Assembly (NCBI RefSeq): GCF_018873765.1
Contig: NC_057922.1
Location: 8,445,563 to 8,509,562, forward strand
DNA from: Telopea speciosissima
Lineage: Eukaryota; Streptophyta; Magnoliopsida; Proteales; Proteaceae
Direction: 5' to 3'
Length of the DNA: 64,000 nt
The notes under the pieces were generated by a model. It was not told where the DNA came from. It made no database searches and saw only the letters and a list, made by a program, of their open reading frames with translations. Made by a program: the position numbers and the translations under genes. This document shows positions 24,301 through 36,482 of the stretch, in pieces (the first letter of the stretch is position 1; each line of letters opens with the position of its first letter).

Positions 24301-27300
24301 AAGAATGGGGATAGGGATAGGCGGGGTTGGCTATCTCAGCCTCTCAGGACAATGCATTGCAAACAGCAATATGACTTAATTCATTAAATCGTGGCTCTCA
24401 AGAGCTGATTACAATGTTTATATAGCCCAATGGCTGAGACAAACAGCATAGAAACTACACTCTAACTAGGATTCCCAACAAAATAGAAACTGGAATCTAA
24501 CTTGGATTCCCAATTAGAATTACAATTCATAAGGCGACTAGGAATTAAAAATCTTTATAAAAAAAAAACCAGGAACTAAAAATAGAAACAAATCAGCCTT
24601 CTAGAAGCTGTAGTTGATCTCCCTTCCTTGCTGCTGACTTGGTTTCTAAATAAGACAAGATAGGGGGCAGATTTGGTCTTCAACTTGGGTCTTCTAGAAG
24701 GATTCCCACCAAGGCAATATGGCTGTGACACTGTTCACGTAAACAGTAACGTGAACAGTGTTTTGGTTTTTTCTTCTTCATGTTTCGATCTACATCACTG
24801 CAATTCCAGTTTCTGTTTGTTTCTGCTTCTGAAACCTAACCATTAGGTGACCTAGAACCACATTAATTATTTCATATAGCATTAATATTTTCTTTCAAGT
24901 ATCATCTCTTCGTCAATTTATCTCTCAATACGACCAACTTTTCTTTGAAATCCACCATCTAGTTCTAGGGCACATTATCTCTCTTTTCTTATCTTCCATC
25001 AATTGAGAGAATCTTGCAGCATGTACATAATCATTTTGTTTGTAATAATTGTTGTTCAATGCATAGTGAATTAGCACAAGTATCTTTTGAAATTGAGATG
25101 TAGGGGAGTTAGCCATAAGCATTTGGTATTATGGCGCAAGTAGATAGAAATGTTTATAAATTGAACAAAGGAAATTTGTAAACAACAAAGATAATAAATA
25201 TCAATACTAGGTCCATTGGACAGTTAGTTTTACGAGGAGGAGATGCATCATACCAAGGGACAAATATATTTTGAAAGGAGGCTTAAATGGCTGAGTCTCA
25301 TAAAGACAATACAGGCAATAGAGCCCCCCTAGTCTACGTGATAAAGAATCTTCTGAAACCATATGGCCTGCATATAACTGATAGTCAGTCCACATTGAAG
25401 TAATAAAAGTGCATATTCATTATAAACAAATAAAAAAATTCAAGCAACTAAATCCTCTGTTCATTATTGCACTACAGAAATATTGTAATTCATGTGCTAT
25501 TGTGAAAATCAGTTATGGAAAAGGGCCATCCTAAAGATGCAAATGGAAGGCCAGAATAACAGCCAATAATGGTGTAGCATTTAAACAATCTAATTTTATC
25601 CTGAACAATATTTAGCAATGATTTAAAAAAAAAAGAAGAAAAAGAGCCAATAAGAAATATACCTCCTAGACTATGGAGCTACCAGAAAAATGAGAAATGG
25701 AATCTATCTTATGTAATCTTTCTGACCTTATAAAATCTAGCAGGTTCAGTAGATCATTATACCTCCAACCAAGAAAATCTGGCAAAAGTTAAAAAGAAGA
25801 AAACTGAAAGCAAGTAATACCTAACAAATTCTAGTCTAAAAAAGATATATAAGAATAAAGGAAGAACAGAAACAGAGAAATAATATGAATTGAAAGCACT
25901 TGTGATCCTACAAATATGAAATTTCATGAAATGAGGAGACAAATCCCCAGAAATTCTGGTCATTGCTCTCCCCATCTAATTCATCATGGAAAACCCCGCC
26001 AGCAAAATAGCAAAAGTCAAATTAAGATGAAAACATTCCATATGTTATGTCCTCTCAAACAAGATTTAAAAAACTATCATGATGCAGCACTAAAGTCTAG
26101 GAATATTCACTAATTAGAAATGTTAAATACTAATCCCTGACCCACCATATGCAGTCAGCATCAAGTTGAATATGTCCTACGAAATCAAAAAATGAATAAA
26201 CAGTTCTCTAGCACCAACATAAAGCACATATGTTTTACGGGTTGAAGGGGGGGGGGGGGACCCAAGGTTTGAATTGTGTAAATTGCCATTGGATTCCCTC
26301 AATGAGGATAGAATACTGGCTTGAATTGTTTAGCATAGTTGAAATCCCAAGAAAACATTCATTGAAAATATCAATATCAATATGGTTTATAAAGGAGGGC
26401 GGACCTCAACGCAATGGTAAGGTTGCTCTATTGCGACCTAATGGTAGCGGGTTTGAGTCGGGAAACAGCCTCTCCACAAAGTGGGGCTAAGGCTGCGTAC
26501 ATTATGACCCTCCTTAGACCCCGCAGTGGCGGGAGCCTCGTTGATGCAGAATGACCACCAAATAGGGCTTATTTCTTTAGAAATAGGCCTAGGGTTGGGT
26601 TATATCCATGTTGGGCCTTTGTTCCCAAGGGTTTTTATGTAATAGACCACTTTAATGAGCCTAAACTAGGGGTACTTAGGTTGCATACGGGATTAGCCCA
26701 ATACTTAGTTATTTTTATGTTTTTAGATTGAACCGGTTTAAATTTGGTTGCATCCAAGTGGTTCAATGGGTCTAATTTAAGTAAAGTGTTCCTATTGGTT
26801 AATAGGTTCTTATATCCTATTGGCTAGTATGGAATCTTCACTTAAGTTAATTGTTCTAAGTTAGATTCTTTTATTTTTAAGTTAGTAGGGGTAGTTAAGT
26901 CATTACACAGTTTTAAGTAATTAATTAGACTTAAACCTCTCCCTTCCAAGTTTTTGTGAAGGAGAGGTATTTAATTTGTAGTAGAAATTGGCCTATGGCC
27001 TTATTATAAATATAAGAGATCGTGGGAGACTCCCCCACAATTGAAATTTGAAAAAAAACCCTGTTTTCTGCTGTTGGCCGACTGCTGCTGCTGCTCCTTG
27101 CTCTTCAAGAGTGTTTGCATCCTTGTGGGTACATCAAGGTGGAAGGGTGGGTGGAATCCTGCGACTCCTTACGCCGCAACGGCTGACGGCTGGGAGGGTC
27201 TCTCATTCGAAGGTGGCTTCGTGGCTTCATCCTTCTTCAATCAAGCTGCTGCCAGTGGAATCTAGTAGTAAGTTTGCTCTTTAATTTCTGTTTTTCCATT

Positions 27301-28838
27301 CATTCCCCCTCCCTATCGATTTCCCTTAAACCCTAGATCATCTAGGTTATTTTTAATACTCATCACCCATCTGAATTCAATCAGATTCAGACCAAAGCTC
27401 CATCACACCCCTGCCTATACTCGATCTCAGTTGCTGCCTCTTTCCATCACTCTAAACCCTAACTCCCCATTAATCACTATAAACCTAAGAAACCCTAATT
27501 TCAGTCCAGACCTATTCAGCCATCAGAAAACCTTTCTGCTGCAGCCAAACCTTCCCCCTAGTCCCTCTAACACTCGACCTTAATCCCTGCCCCTGAATCC
27601 TACTGTAAACCCTAGTTTTGGCTATTTTCCTAATTTTACAAACCCGAAACCCTAACCCTAAATCTGCAGAATTTTGAAACCTAACCAAATCTAGATATTT
27701 TTATATCATAATGATCCTCTAAACCTGCACATTGAAACCCTATAAACCCCATTCCCAAATTCCCATCCCAAACCCTAATTTTGCCCTAAAACTGCCCCTA
27801 ATCAGCCCTAAACAGCAGGCTTAACCAGAGCTTGATTCGACCTGGCTCCTAGTAGGATTATTTCCTATTCTAGGACTACATTACTCGTGCACTGGGTACA
27901 CCCTTTTCTGGTTTATAAAGACTCAACAATCTCTATGTAATCATTTCATCGAGAGTCAATTACCATGACACAAACTAGATCTTTTGTGACACAAAGTAGA
28001 AAGAGGCAGCTTTCATCTGACATAAGACCCAGAATATAATCCTGCAGAGCATGCATTTAAACCACCCCCACCCCAATAAAACACCACTAAAAGGAAAGGG
28101 CATATATACTAGGTTTTGGTGACATGTTCACAAGAATAAAAATAAAGACATCTATATTCACCAGTGGTCCCAAGAAGGAAGATCCACCTGGATGTTGCTC
28201 CCCCACCTCCCAGTGGTTTGCTACTGCCCCAAAAAGGCATAGAAAGACATCAAGCAAGACTAGGATTGTGAAATTAGATCTCCACAAAGAGTGTAGCCAT
28301 GAATGCCTTTTCTTGTCTTTCGAATGCATTAACAAAACATGAGCAGGAAAATGACACTAGCAGAGGATCCTTTCTCTCCCAAGAGTGGGCAGTCGCCTTC
28401 GACATTTAAATCAATCTCCAAGTCACTAATGTGAATTACTATGACCAATGCAACAAATTAATTACAAAATAATGATTACAAACATGTCAAAGTCAGACAC
28501 AAAAATACCAATTGAATGGGCATACAGTGATTGCATAAAGAAGCCAAGGTTTGCAGTAGGCTTAGCCTCAAAAATGTAGGAGAACTTCCGAGATAGCCAT
28601 ATCTTCTTCATATCATCCAAGGTTGTTGAATTACTCTGTAGTTTAAATAAGTATAAAACAATCAGAAGCATGCTACAAGAACCAACACCTTCAGTCCCTG
28701 CCAAAAAAATTACATATTCTGAAGAAAAAAGAGCGTAAATAGAGTAAAAATGAAAAACAAATACTGAAACCAAAATTGTACCTCAGAGAAATCATTTATA
28801 AGCTCATCAATATCTAGCTTGAAAGGAGTGAGATCCAT
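21388..28838 (-). CDS. SNAPC1: snRNA-activating protein complex subunit, SNAP43/SNAPC1 type
   Basis: Seven exons: 28838-28782, 28635-28509, 25367-25254, 22485-22287, 22186-22141, 21852-21777 and 21599-21388; 831 nt, 276 aa. The protein starts MDLTPFKLDIDELINDFSE, then FSYIFEAKPTANLGFFMQSL, GGLYCLYCLYETQPFKPPFK and VVPALVKRMLEKNMFLFGFV, matching the SNAPc SNAP43 domain (acidic N-terminus, then the LYCLYxLY helix). The complex binds the proximal element of snRNA promoters and supports Pol II and Pol III transcription in the nucleus. Exon 4 ends at a GTAACT donor inside codon AAG. A 5'UTR exon at about 30077-30260 probably splices to just before the ATG (acceptor near 28843). Introns 2 (3.1 kb) and 3 (2.8 kb) are filled with SINE and solo LTR sequence. 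The 3' half is duplicated at 11999-13617. Confidence 0.9.
23661..24797 (-). mobile_element. Solo LTR (1137 bp) in SNAPC1 intron 3
   Basis: It begins TGATGTA and ends TACATCA, perfect 7-bp inverted ends, and is flanked by the 5-bp duplication ctgca (23656-23660 and 24798-24802). Read on the minus strand it has a TATATAAAC box near 24420, so its own promoter would point the same way as SNAPC1. No internal retrotransposon region is present; it is the remnant of an LTR element that recombined out. Confidence 0.82.
26395..27908 (+). mobile_element. Au-type SINE, split by a solo LTR
   Basis: A tRNA-derived SINE (5' part 26395-26541 with box-B-like gggtttgagtcgg and the Au signature aacagcctctcc; 3' part 27889-27908) is flanked by a perfect 12-bp target duplication, tggtttataaag (26383-26394 and 27909-27920). 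Without the insert it is about 167 bp, close to the usual Au length. The insertion lies at its ctcgt near the 3' end. It sits in SNAPC1 intron 2, opposite to the gene. Confidence 0.88.
26542..27883 (+). mobile_element. Solo LTR (1342 bp) nested in the SINE
   Basis: It starts TGATGCAG and ends CTACATTA, with 5-bp duplications ctcgt on both sides (26537-26541 and 27884-27888). A TATAAATA box near 27005 precedes a leader region. The 3' half (27328-27777) is studded with seven copies of aaaccctA, the telobox. No gag or pol is present, so it is a solo LTR fossil. It is younger than the SINE it interrupts. Confidence 0.85.
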
Positions 28839-30300
28839 TGTACCTTCAATTCCTCAAGAAAAACAGAAGATGCAATGCTTTGCTTTCTTTTCACATTAAA
28901 ACAAAACAAACATTAGACATCTAATTTGGATTAGTAGCAACAATGCTAAACCTCACCCCAACCACCACCCACCACACTACTACGATTCTGAATAATTCAG
29001 CTCTAGAACCTCTAAAGTGCAGAATAAGTATACCAACCATCCTTTTTTGACTTATTGCCTATGTTTGTTGTTATCACCAATCGTCAAGCTCTATATCTTT
29101 GTCATTCAGTTTGGTAAGATGAATAGCCAAGTAGCAATCTTCTGGTTGTTTTCCAACATTGCTTATCAGAATCTCAAAAATCATGTCCATGTGCTTATCT
29201 CTTGAAAGTTACGACCAATGATGTAGGGGAAAATGCTGATTGAAAACTGTGTTGGTGTGCTATGTTTGGCCTATTTATTTAGCTTACATCACAACCCTTA
29301 ATAGTGAAGGTCATAGATTTATGCATACTGATCAGTCTTAGGGCATTTGCCGTATTGATTAAGCTCATAGAAATTAGTAGTAGAGCTACCATCATATTTT
29401 GGTCAAGCAATGGAGGGGGCACATATGGAGAGGCCACTTGGATACCAATGTGGAACTCCAGCACTGACAGCAACAGGGCGTGGTAGTCAGGTGGAATGTA
29501 ACAAAACCAACTATTCAGAGGCCTTGCTTGGCCCACTTTTCCTCCATTTACCTTGTTATGCCACTAGGGAAAACTTACAAGAGGATCAACATTTAGGCAC
29601 AGGTGTTCAGGTGAAGTATGGTAAAGTATCATTCAGTAAGCTAGATAAATGAACTGCCAAGGAAAGGATCCATCAACCAGACTTTAACAAAAAGAGAAAT
29701 GTTGTAGTTGACACAGAGATAAAGAGAAAGACGAAACAAAGATCTAAAATCATATCTGCTTCAAATATAGAGGTGGTGTTATGCTACATGAATAATAAGG
29801 ACTAGCGTCTGCATACAAGGAAACAATGAATGAAAGACTACTACTACTTACTACTAAGCTTTTGATTTCACACTAATCCCACGCCTAGTATGGCAGACGT
29901 CACTCCTACCACCATAAGAAAACCCTAATTTTTTATCTTTAGCGGTAGAATGAACTACCAGCCCTTACTATTTAGCCAGCAAGATAGAAAAATCCACAAA
30001 CAAAACAGTACCGAAGCTGTACTTCAAAACCAAAACCACACAACACAAAGAGAGAGAGAGAGAGAGAAGAACGAACCTGCAAATGCAATGGTCTGGGACG
30101 AAGAGAGGAGGTGGATTGGCCGAAATCGATATGGGCAGCGGAGAAGGGAGGAGTTGGGGGTGACTGTGCTCTGTCGATAGTCGTGAGGAGGAAGGAGGTG
30201 GGTGACCCGGGTTGGGGGGCGGGAATTCTCTCTAACTTTCAGTTCGGAGCCCAGCAAGTGCCGACCTCTGAATCTGACAGACTCTCATATCAATAATAAA
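28839..30300 (-). promoter_or_regulatory. SNAPC1 5' leader, leader intron and promoter side
   Basis: A likely non-coding first exon lies at about 30077-30260 on the minus strand, ending GCATTTGCAG before a GTTCGT donor, with a leader intron down to about 28843, just before the ATG. An (AG)n run of 18 bases at 30048-30065 begins the intron. ORFs between 29279 and 29652 have no recognisable domain. This is inferred from splice-like signals only. Confidence 0.5.
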
Positions 30301-30459
30301 TTCAGAAACCCGTCGGATGTTTAAATTGCCAAGTGTCGACATCTCTAGTTAGCACGGTCGCACTACACAGCTTAATGAATTGGAGAAGATTAGAATTCAA
30401 TTCCATGATTCCAATGCCCAATCAAAACAAACTTTTATAGATAAGGCTAATAAATGTAA

Positions 30460-30510
30460 AAAATTTAAAAAATTTAAAAAATTTAAAAAATTTAAAAATT
30501 TTTTAACAGA
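30460..30510. repeat. Short AT minisatellite
   Basis: Five near-copies of aaaatttaaa, about 10 bp each. The resulting KKFKKF reading frame is an artefact of the repeat. Confidence 0.8.
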
Positions 30511-30756
30511 GTTTTCCTTAAACCACAGTGAAAGGAAATCCTTTGACCACAGCTTTCAGATGACCGAGAGGCTACCCCACAATAGTGGGGAAGTTATGTT
30601 TGACCATTCGTTGATAGGGAGGGATCTTTTAGGACGTCAAGATGGTGATTGAACCCTTTTCCCAAGGTGTAAAAAAATTTTCTCCTATTAGTACGCTATT
30701 GTCTAAAAACTCTTTCCAATTATCTTCAGAAACATTTATTGTATATTAAAAAAAAA

Positions 30757-30857
30757 GGAGAATGTTCTCTATGTGGACGTAATGACTATTCTGCCAGTTG
30801 AGTGGTAGGTCCATGTGTCTAGGCACAGACTACGCTGCGACATAGAGAACATTCTCC
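30757..30857. mobile_element. Complete fold-back MITE, 101 bp
   Basis: Perfect 18-bp terminal inverted repeats, ggagaatgttctctatgt at 30757-30774 and its complement at 30840-30857, enclose 65 bp of unique DNA. The preceding A-run hides any target duplication. Confidence 0.8.
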
Positions 30858-32061
30858 CTTTGTAAATTATGTTGTAGCTAAAGTGCACAAGGATCCCTTT
30901 TTTCTTTTTTTTGTCAAAATTCAAAGGACCTGTTTTCTTATCACTGCCTATAAATGAATCATTTTGTTCATGTTCAAGAACTTTCAAAAAAACCCACATG
31001 GCAGTACATGTGTGGATCCATGTGACATAGGACCATGCATCCATCTCGTTAATAAATGTTTGCCTCAAATGTAAAAGAAAGATGACTCTTGGTGTTGTAC
31101 GATGAAACGTAGACTTCAGAATTTTTATGGTCAGAAGATTTTTATTGTCAGATGGGGGACAAAAAAGACTTGATTTGCTCACAATGCTCCCCTCCCCAAG
31201 GGGGAAAGTGGGAATCCACTTCCCTTAATATGGTAGTTTAGATTAAACTACTCCAGAAATACATACACAAAAGTTGTCATAAGCCCTTAAGTTCAATAAA
31301 CAGATTCAATCAGGATGTATAGGAGGGAAAGAAATAGAAAAGATTGCAGTGAATCTGGCAAAAGGTATCTCAAATTTGAAGGGGTGTCTCCAAATTTAGA
31401 GGGATTTTAAGCAGTTATAGGCAATGACCAGAGAATGAAATGATCTTCCCCTACAAAATTGAGGTCTGAATTCTCCTACAGATGACCTTCACCCAGATGC
31501 AAATGAGAAGCTAATCAATCACACCACAGTTTACCGAATGAAGCAAAAGTTTTGGTGATCCATGACTACACTTGAGTTCTAAAACAAGTTCTACAGGCAT
31601 GGCACCAACCAACTGCGCTAGCAGTTGTCTTCAATTGTGCAAGTTTCAGTTCTAGTTATTGTGATCCGATGACAGAAACATTGCATATATAATAAAGATT
31701 CAAAATTCTACTATAAAGGGTAAATACCAGAAGCAATTTATAACTCGAGGGATTTACACTTGCAAGCTTGAATTGATTTCCATAGGTATCTCTAATAATA
31801 TGACTATGATTTTACAGTCAAAACTCGAGGACCCCTCCTCCCTTAAAGGAGAAACAAAACCCAGGATACAAAAAGATGAAGAAAATTGAGGGGTTCAGTG
31901 GAACAAACAACATCATAAATGATACAATGCGTGAAGGGATTTGAGGGGAATTACAATTATCAAAAAACTGAAGTTACGAACAAACAACACTAACAAAGAA
32001 TATCTAATCCCGGCAACCTGGTCCCTTGGAATGTTTTGAGGGAAAGTTAGCCGTGCAATGT

Positions 32062-35000
32062 TTAAGCAATAGCCGACATGATTGTCTCCACCTCTGTTGG
32101 CCGCCAGAAAGATTTCTGGACACAAAGCAAGCCTTCCTTGTCCTTAGAGTAAGTCAAACGGATCTCCCAGTGCATGGACTTAACCATGTTCTCGACCTCA
32201 CCGATGATCTCAATATTGTCACGAACAATCAGTTTCCCTTCAGGCCTGAGTATCCGATCAACCTCAGCTATCACAGCTACTAAGTTACACCTGCAGATCA
32301 CAGAGCATACAAAGATGAAACTTATATGATTATGGAATTCCCTTCAGCAGACACTCTTAATTGTCAATAACACATAAAGGAGAAGATTTCAGACCTCTTT
32401 TTGAGCTTAGAAAAGAGATGATCTGCATGGAGAAGGTCATAAGATCTTGGATAGGTGCTGAACGATTCACACCAGTCATGATACATCCCAAATAGACCCC
32501 TCTCATATATGATGGGAAGTGTATCAGGAGAATCAACAGGAACCACATTCATGACCCACACTTTCATATCTCGAAGAGCCGCAGCAAAACTGGACGGCAA
32601 TTCAAAAGCATAATTAAGTCATGAGAAACAGTACTTCAACTGGCAAGAGCTGATGTCACAGGAACCTACCTTTCTTTTCTTTTTCTTTTTCTTTTTTTTT
32701 GGGGGGGGGGGGGAGTGGGTGGTGGGAGTTGGGGGGAGTGTTTCATGTTGTTTCAGAGAAAGAGAAATAAGTGCTACCCAGAGTATTACGAAAAAAAATT
32801 TTGCTTACCCTCCATAAACGGCTCTCATATCCATGACATTCCTCACTGATGACCAGCTGATTCCCATCCCATTCAGATATGATTTGTTTACAACATGTTT
32901 CCAATGATCATAGTCTGTGGTGAAATCTTCTGGAGCTGCTTTACCATAAACTCCAACCTGAGAACTCTTCAACCAGTATGGTGGTTTCTCCAGCCTTGGA
33001 GGCCATTGCTCTGGCCATTGAGACCCACGCTCTAATGGATCTACAGGGACTTGGTGCATGCATGCCTGCAATGGCACATTCCTGCACACACCGATGGACA
33101 AAGGTAAAAACCATTATAAAGGGAAGTTTAAAATCGAAGAGAAGTAATTTAATTAGTTGAGATGAATTTAATCCTTCTATAAAAAGAATAAGCTACCAAG
33201 CTGCATTTGGGTCATCAGAGGTTTGACAAAGTGGAGGATCATTTTGTGCTCTTTTCTCATAGCACTCATTTGAACTAGGTTTCTGATATATTGCTGCACC
33301 AACTTGGTTAATTTTATCCTTTTTAATTGTAATCAGCTGCCAGCACATTGACTTTGTTAACGTCTTCATGGCTGTCATAAATATCCACACAAAAAATATT
33401 AGGATCAAAATGACCACTTCTCTCACAAAGCAAATCACAGAACAGTTAAAGACATAATCAACCTTCCCAAATTTCCACATCTTCAGGGAGTTTTTGGTAC
33501 ACTGGAGTAGCAGACCACACGAAGTAACCACCAGGTCGCAAAACACGATTTAGCTCCAAAAGAAGCTTACCCCCTGCATTATTACCTCAGTCATTGACCC
33601 AGAGCAAAACAGCATGCTTGACATCACATATTCACGCACACACATGCACCCGGGGGGTGAGGTTTGAAGTAGGAAATACCTTCAATATGCCAAGGTACCC
33701 TACAGCGTGCACAATGGACAACATCAAACACCCTACCAGGGAAGGGTAGTCTCAGGGTTCCCATCACAGCTGAAATTGCAGGGATTCCCCGTTCAAGCGC
33801 AAATTGCACTTGCGCTTCATGTTCATCCTTGGGAGCAAGAGACATGGTAAGAACATCTCTGTCGAAGAGAAATCCCCCAAAGCTGGCCACCCCACATCCA
33901 ACATCCAATATAACACGGGAGCGTTTTCCCCATGCTATGTCAGGTACAGACTGCAGTGATGATTATAGATATACATGTTACACAGATTTTTGTAAGACAA
34001 GATTGAATAGAAATCATTGAATCAAATCAGTTATCATGGTCCATAGTAGGTAGCAGCAAGCACATTGGGAAAAAAACTCCATCAAAGAAAAACTAGTGAA
34101 AGTGGGTGACCAGGGTACCAAAGATTTGTACGACGGTATTCTCACATCGAAGAAATCTGGGAGACCAATAAGAAAATATGTGGATGCAATGAGTAATTGA
34201 AATGAGGATGCTGCTGCAATGAATGTACAGCACAAATGGGAAAGACAGCCAAAATTAAGTGGATTGGAATGTAACAAAATATAAGGTGATAATTAGCCGG
34301 CCCCATTTAGTTGGGGGATAAGATTATGTTGTCATTGTTGTACAAAGCCAGAAATAAGTGGATTGGAATGCAACAAAATCAAAGGTGATAAAATAACTTA
34401 AGCCAAATGAAATGGCTTTAAGAATGTATATAGAAAAATTTGACTTGCCAGTGGTAAGGAAAAACTGACTGGCATGGTTTGAATGGTCCAGAAGGAGATG
34501 CACAAAGCCAAAACTTACATGGATTGAAGCAGGGAAAAAATTCAAGGCAAACACAAGACTCAACATAAAATAAATCCCAGTATTGTCCTATATAACAACA
34601 AATGACTCAGAATAATAGCTAGGTACTACTAGAAATTCTTGGTTTGCTTTAGCCTTCCTCACAGAAACTAGAAATTCTTGGTTCATTTAAAGCTTCCTCC
34701 CCCCCCCCCCCCCACAACCCCTCAGCTTTTTATGTCATAACAGCAAAAATGGCCACCCTTGTTCTTGAATGCATGTATGCAACCACATGTATGCTGAAAC
34801 CGTAAAACAGCCTCTCCTTGTAACCAATGAAGTGATTACCAAAAGAGAATAAAGCTATGCCAACAAAAAAAAGAGTCACTAAACAAGTATGGAGAATAAA
34901 GCAATAAAGTGTCATTTCAAGTGTTTAACACAAACAATATGCTGATTGCCGAATGAGAATGGGACGAAAAAACAGTTCAAGAGTATAGAGGAATAAGTGC

Positions 35001-36482
35001 TTACGTCCTGAATGAAATCTATGTAATGAAGAGCGCCATGCTTAAATTGAGTTCCACCACCTGGAAAAGTAAGATACTCTCCTGTAAGTTTCACCCAATT
35101 CTGATGCCCCTTCACCTCTGCAAGCTTGACATGGGGAACATTGTAGTACCATATCTGCCAGAAATGCACAAGAACATCGTTATCCTATCTAAAGAAAACA
35201 CTGACAGAAATACTTTCATGCATAAATAACAAAGGTAATGTACCTTTTCCCTGCTTGTAGGCCACTGAATTGAACGCTTGTATCCCTGAGGTAGAGGAAC
35301 AACGCAAGTGGGGGCTTCCTCAGGGCAGTGCCTTTCTCGATGTTCATAGTGCTTAGTAGTCCGAAGATGCTTAATAGCTTCCCAATTGTCTAAGCAAGGA
35401 ATGTAATCTGGGCCAGCAGTGACATTACAGACTTTCCAGCTGTATCCACCTTGTTCTTTTTGGTCCTTAGGTGAAGAAGATTGCTGAGCTTCCTTCTCAT
35501 TCTTTGACTCAACAGCTTGAGTTGAGAACGCACCATTTTGAGTGGTAGTCTCCTTTAGGATCTCTGACTGCGCCCCATCAGGAAATACTTCATTCGAGGC
35601 CTGGTTCTTTGCCTGGTCATCTGACTTGTTCTCATCAGAGCTTTGATCTGATACTTTGTCTTGATTGGTTTGCTCTGATACTTTGTCTTCATTGTTTTGC
35701 TCTGAAACTTTGTCTTGATTGGTCTCAGATTTCTCGTTCTCATTAGAGCTTTGCTCAGATCCCTTACCTTGATTTGTCTCAGTTTTCTCCTCTATCTTAT
35801 CGTTCACCGTATCCTCCTGCTTAGTTTCACCTGAGCTCTCGTTTGTTTCTGGTTTATTCTCATTCTCAGTGGAGTCCACTTTTTTCTCTTCTGAGCTCTC
35901 CTTTGATTCTTCCTGTCCATCAGTCTTCGATTCACCACCTTCTGTTTTTGTTTCTCCTCCTTCAGGATTTGACTCTCCATCACCTTGCTTTGATTCTCCA
36001 CTTTCATTTTTTCCATCCCCACCATTTTCAGACTTAGTTTTGGATGCTTCTTCTGATTCATATTTTTTCTTATCACTTTCGTCAGTTTTCTCTTCTTGGT
36101 TTTCCTTGACATTATTCCCTGTCGTCTGGTCAGATTGGCTCGTGTTCTCTTTAACATCCGAGGTGCTTTCATCTTGGGCAGTGTGGGTGTCACTGTCTCC
36201 TTTCGTTGCATCCTCAGGTAAATCACCGGGATTATCTTCAAATTGTCGAGCATTCTCAGTCACTTGTTGTTTTACATCACTTTTTGTGTCTTCAATTTTT
36301 ATGTCTTCGCTTTTGCTCTCCTGATTAGACAAGTCCACATTTTGAGCAGGAACTACGGAAGAGGATGTCATCATCCAAACTCCAACCAGGCAAAGAGCAA
36401 CAAACACGACAAGAGTAACTGTTGAACAGTAGGAAGTGGATGACCTCCGGCCATCCACTCTACTATATTTTCCAAATGCCAT
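32062..36482 (-). CDS. PMT24-27 type probable pectin methyltransferase
   Basis: Eight coding exons: 36482-35244, 35154-35005, 33950-33680, 33573-33463, 33371-33197, 33081-32809, 32589-32395 and 32290-32062; 2643 nt, 880 aa, within the family's 770-895. It is a type II Golgi membrane protein: a short cytosolic tail ([15 protein letters not shown]), a membrane anchor at residues 20-38 ([18 protein letters not shown]), a very acidic Glu/Ser/Lys-rich stem from about 45 to 340, and the DUF248/Methyltransf_29 domain from about 350 ([18 protein letters not shown]) to the end. The SAM-binding motif I is [12 protein letters not shown] at 478-489. Members are thought to methylate wall polysaccharide (homogalacturonan). 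A leader intron spans 36517-37469. Intron 2 has a LINE-tail fragment and intron 6 a G13 run. All junctions hold frame. Confidence 0.95.
34285..34350 (+). mobile_element. RTE-type LINE 3' tail fragment
   Basis: The sequence ggccccatttagttggggga followed by a taagattatgttgtcattgt-like tail is the short 3' end carried by plant RTE LINEs (compare the complementary form at 53505-53560). It lies in PMT intron 2. Confidence 0.5.
35500..36360 (-). repeat. Low-complexity acidic stem coding repeats
   Basis: Inside PMT exon 1 degenerate repeats encode runs such as NQDKVSEQ and SDENKSDDQ. They generate long spurious open frames on both strands (for example 151 codons at 35869-36324, plus). Confidence 0.85.

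Larger units (their letters stand above)
30300..32061. other. Intergenic between SNAPC1 and PMT genes
   Basis: The region contains an (AAAAATTT)n minisatellite at about 30460-30510, a complete MITE at 30757-30857, and the probable 3' flank of the minus-strand methyltransferase gene just left of 32062. No gene was recognised. Confidence 0.55.

Noticed and set aside
24925-25122. 65-codon minus-strand ORF between SNAPC1 exons 3 and 4 as an extra exon
   Set aside because: SNAPC1 exons 3 and 4 join in frame within a conserved block, and this peptide has no SNAP43 similarity.
27041-27284. Cys/Ala-rich ORFs in SNAPC1 intron 2
   Set aside because: They lie wholly within a solo LTR, which does not encode protein.
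27328-27777. Interstitial telomere array
   Set aside because: The aaaccctA motifs are dispersed and not in tandem, and lie inside an LTR.
29410-29652. 80-codon plus-strand ORF upstream of SNAPC1
   Set aside because: It lies in the inferred leader intron, has no known domain and lacks exon signals.
35869-36324. 151-codon plus-strand ORF
   Set aside because: Antisense of the low-complexity acidic stem of the PMT gene; composition alone explains it.
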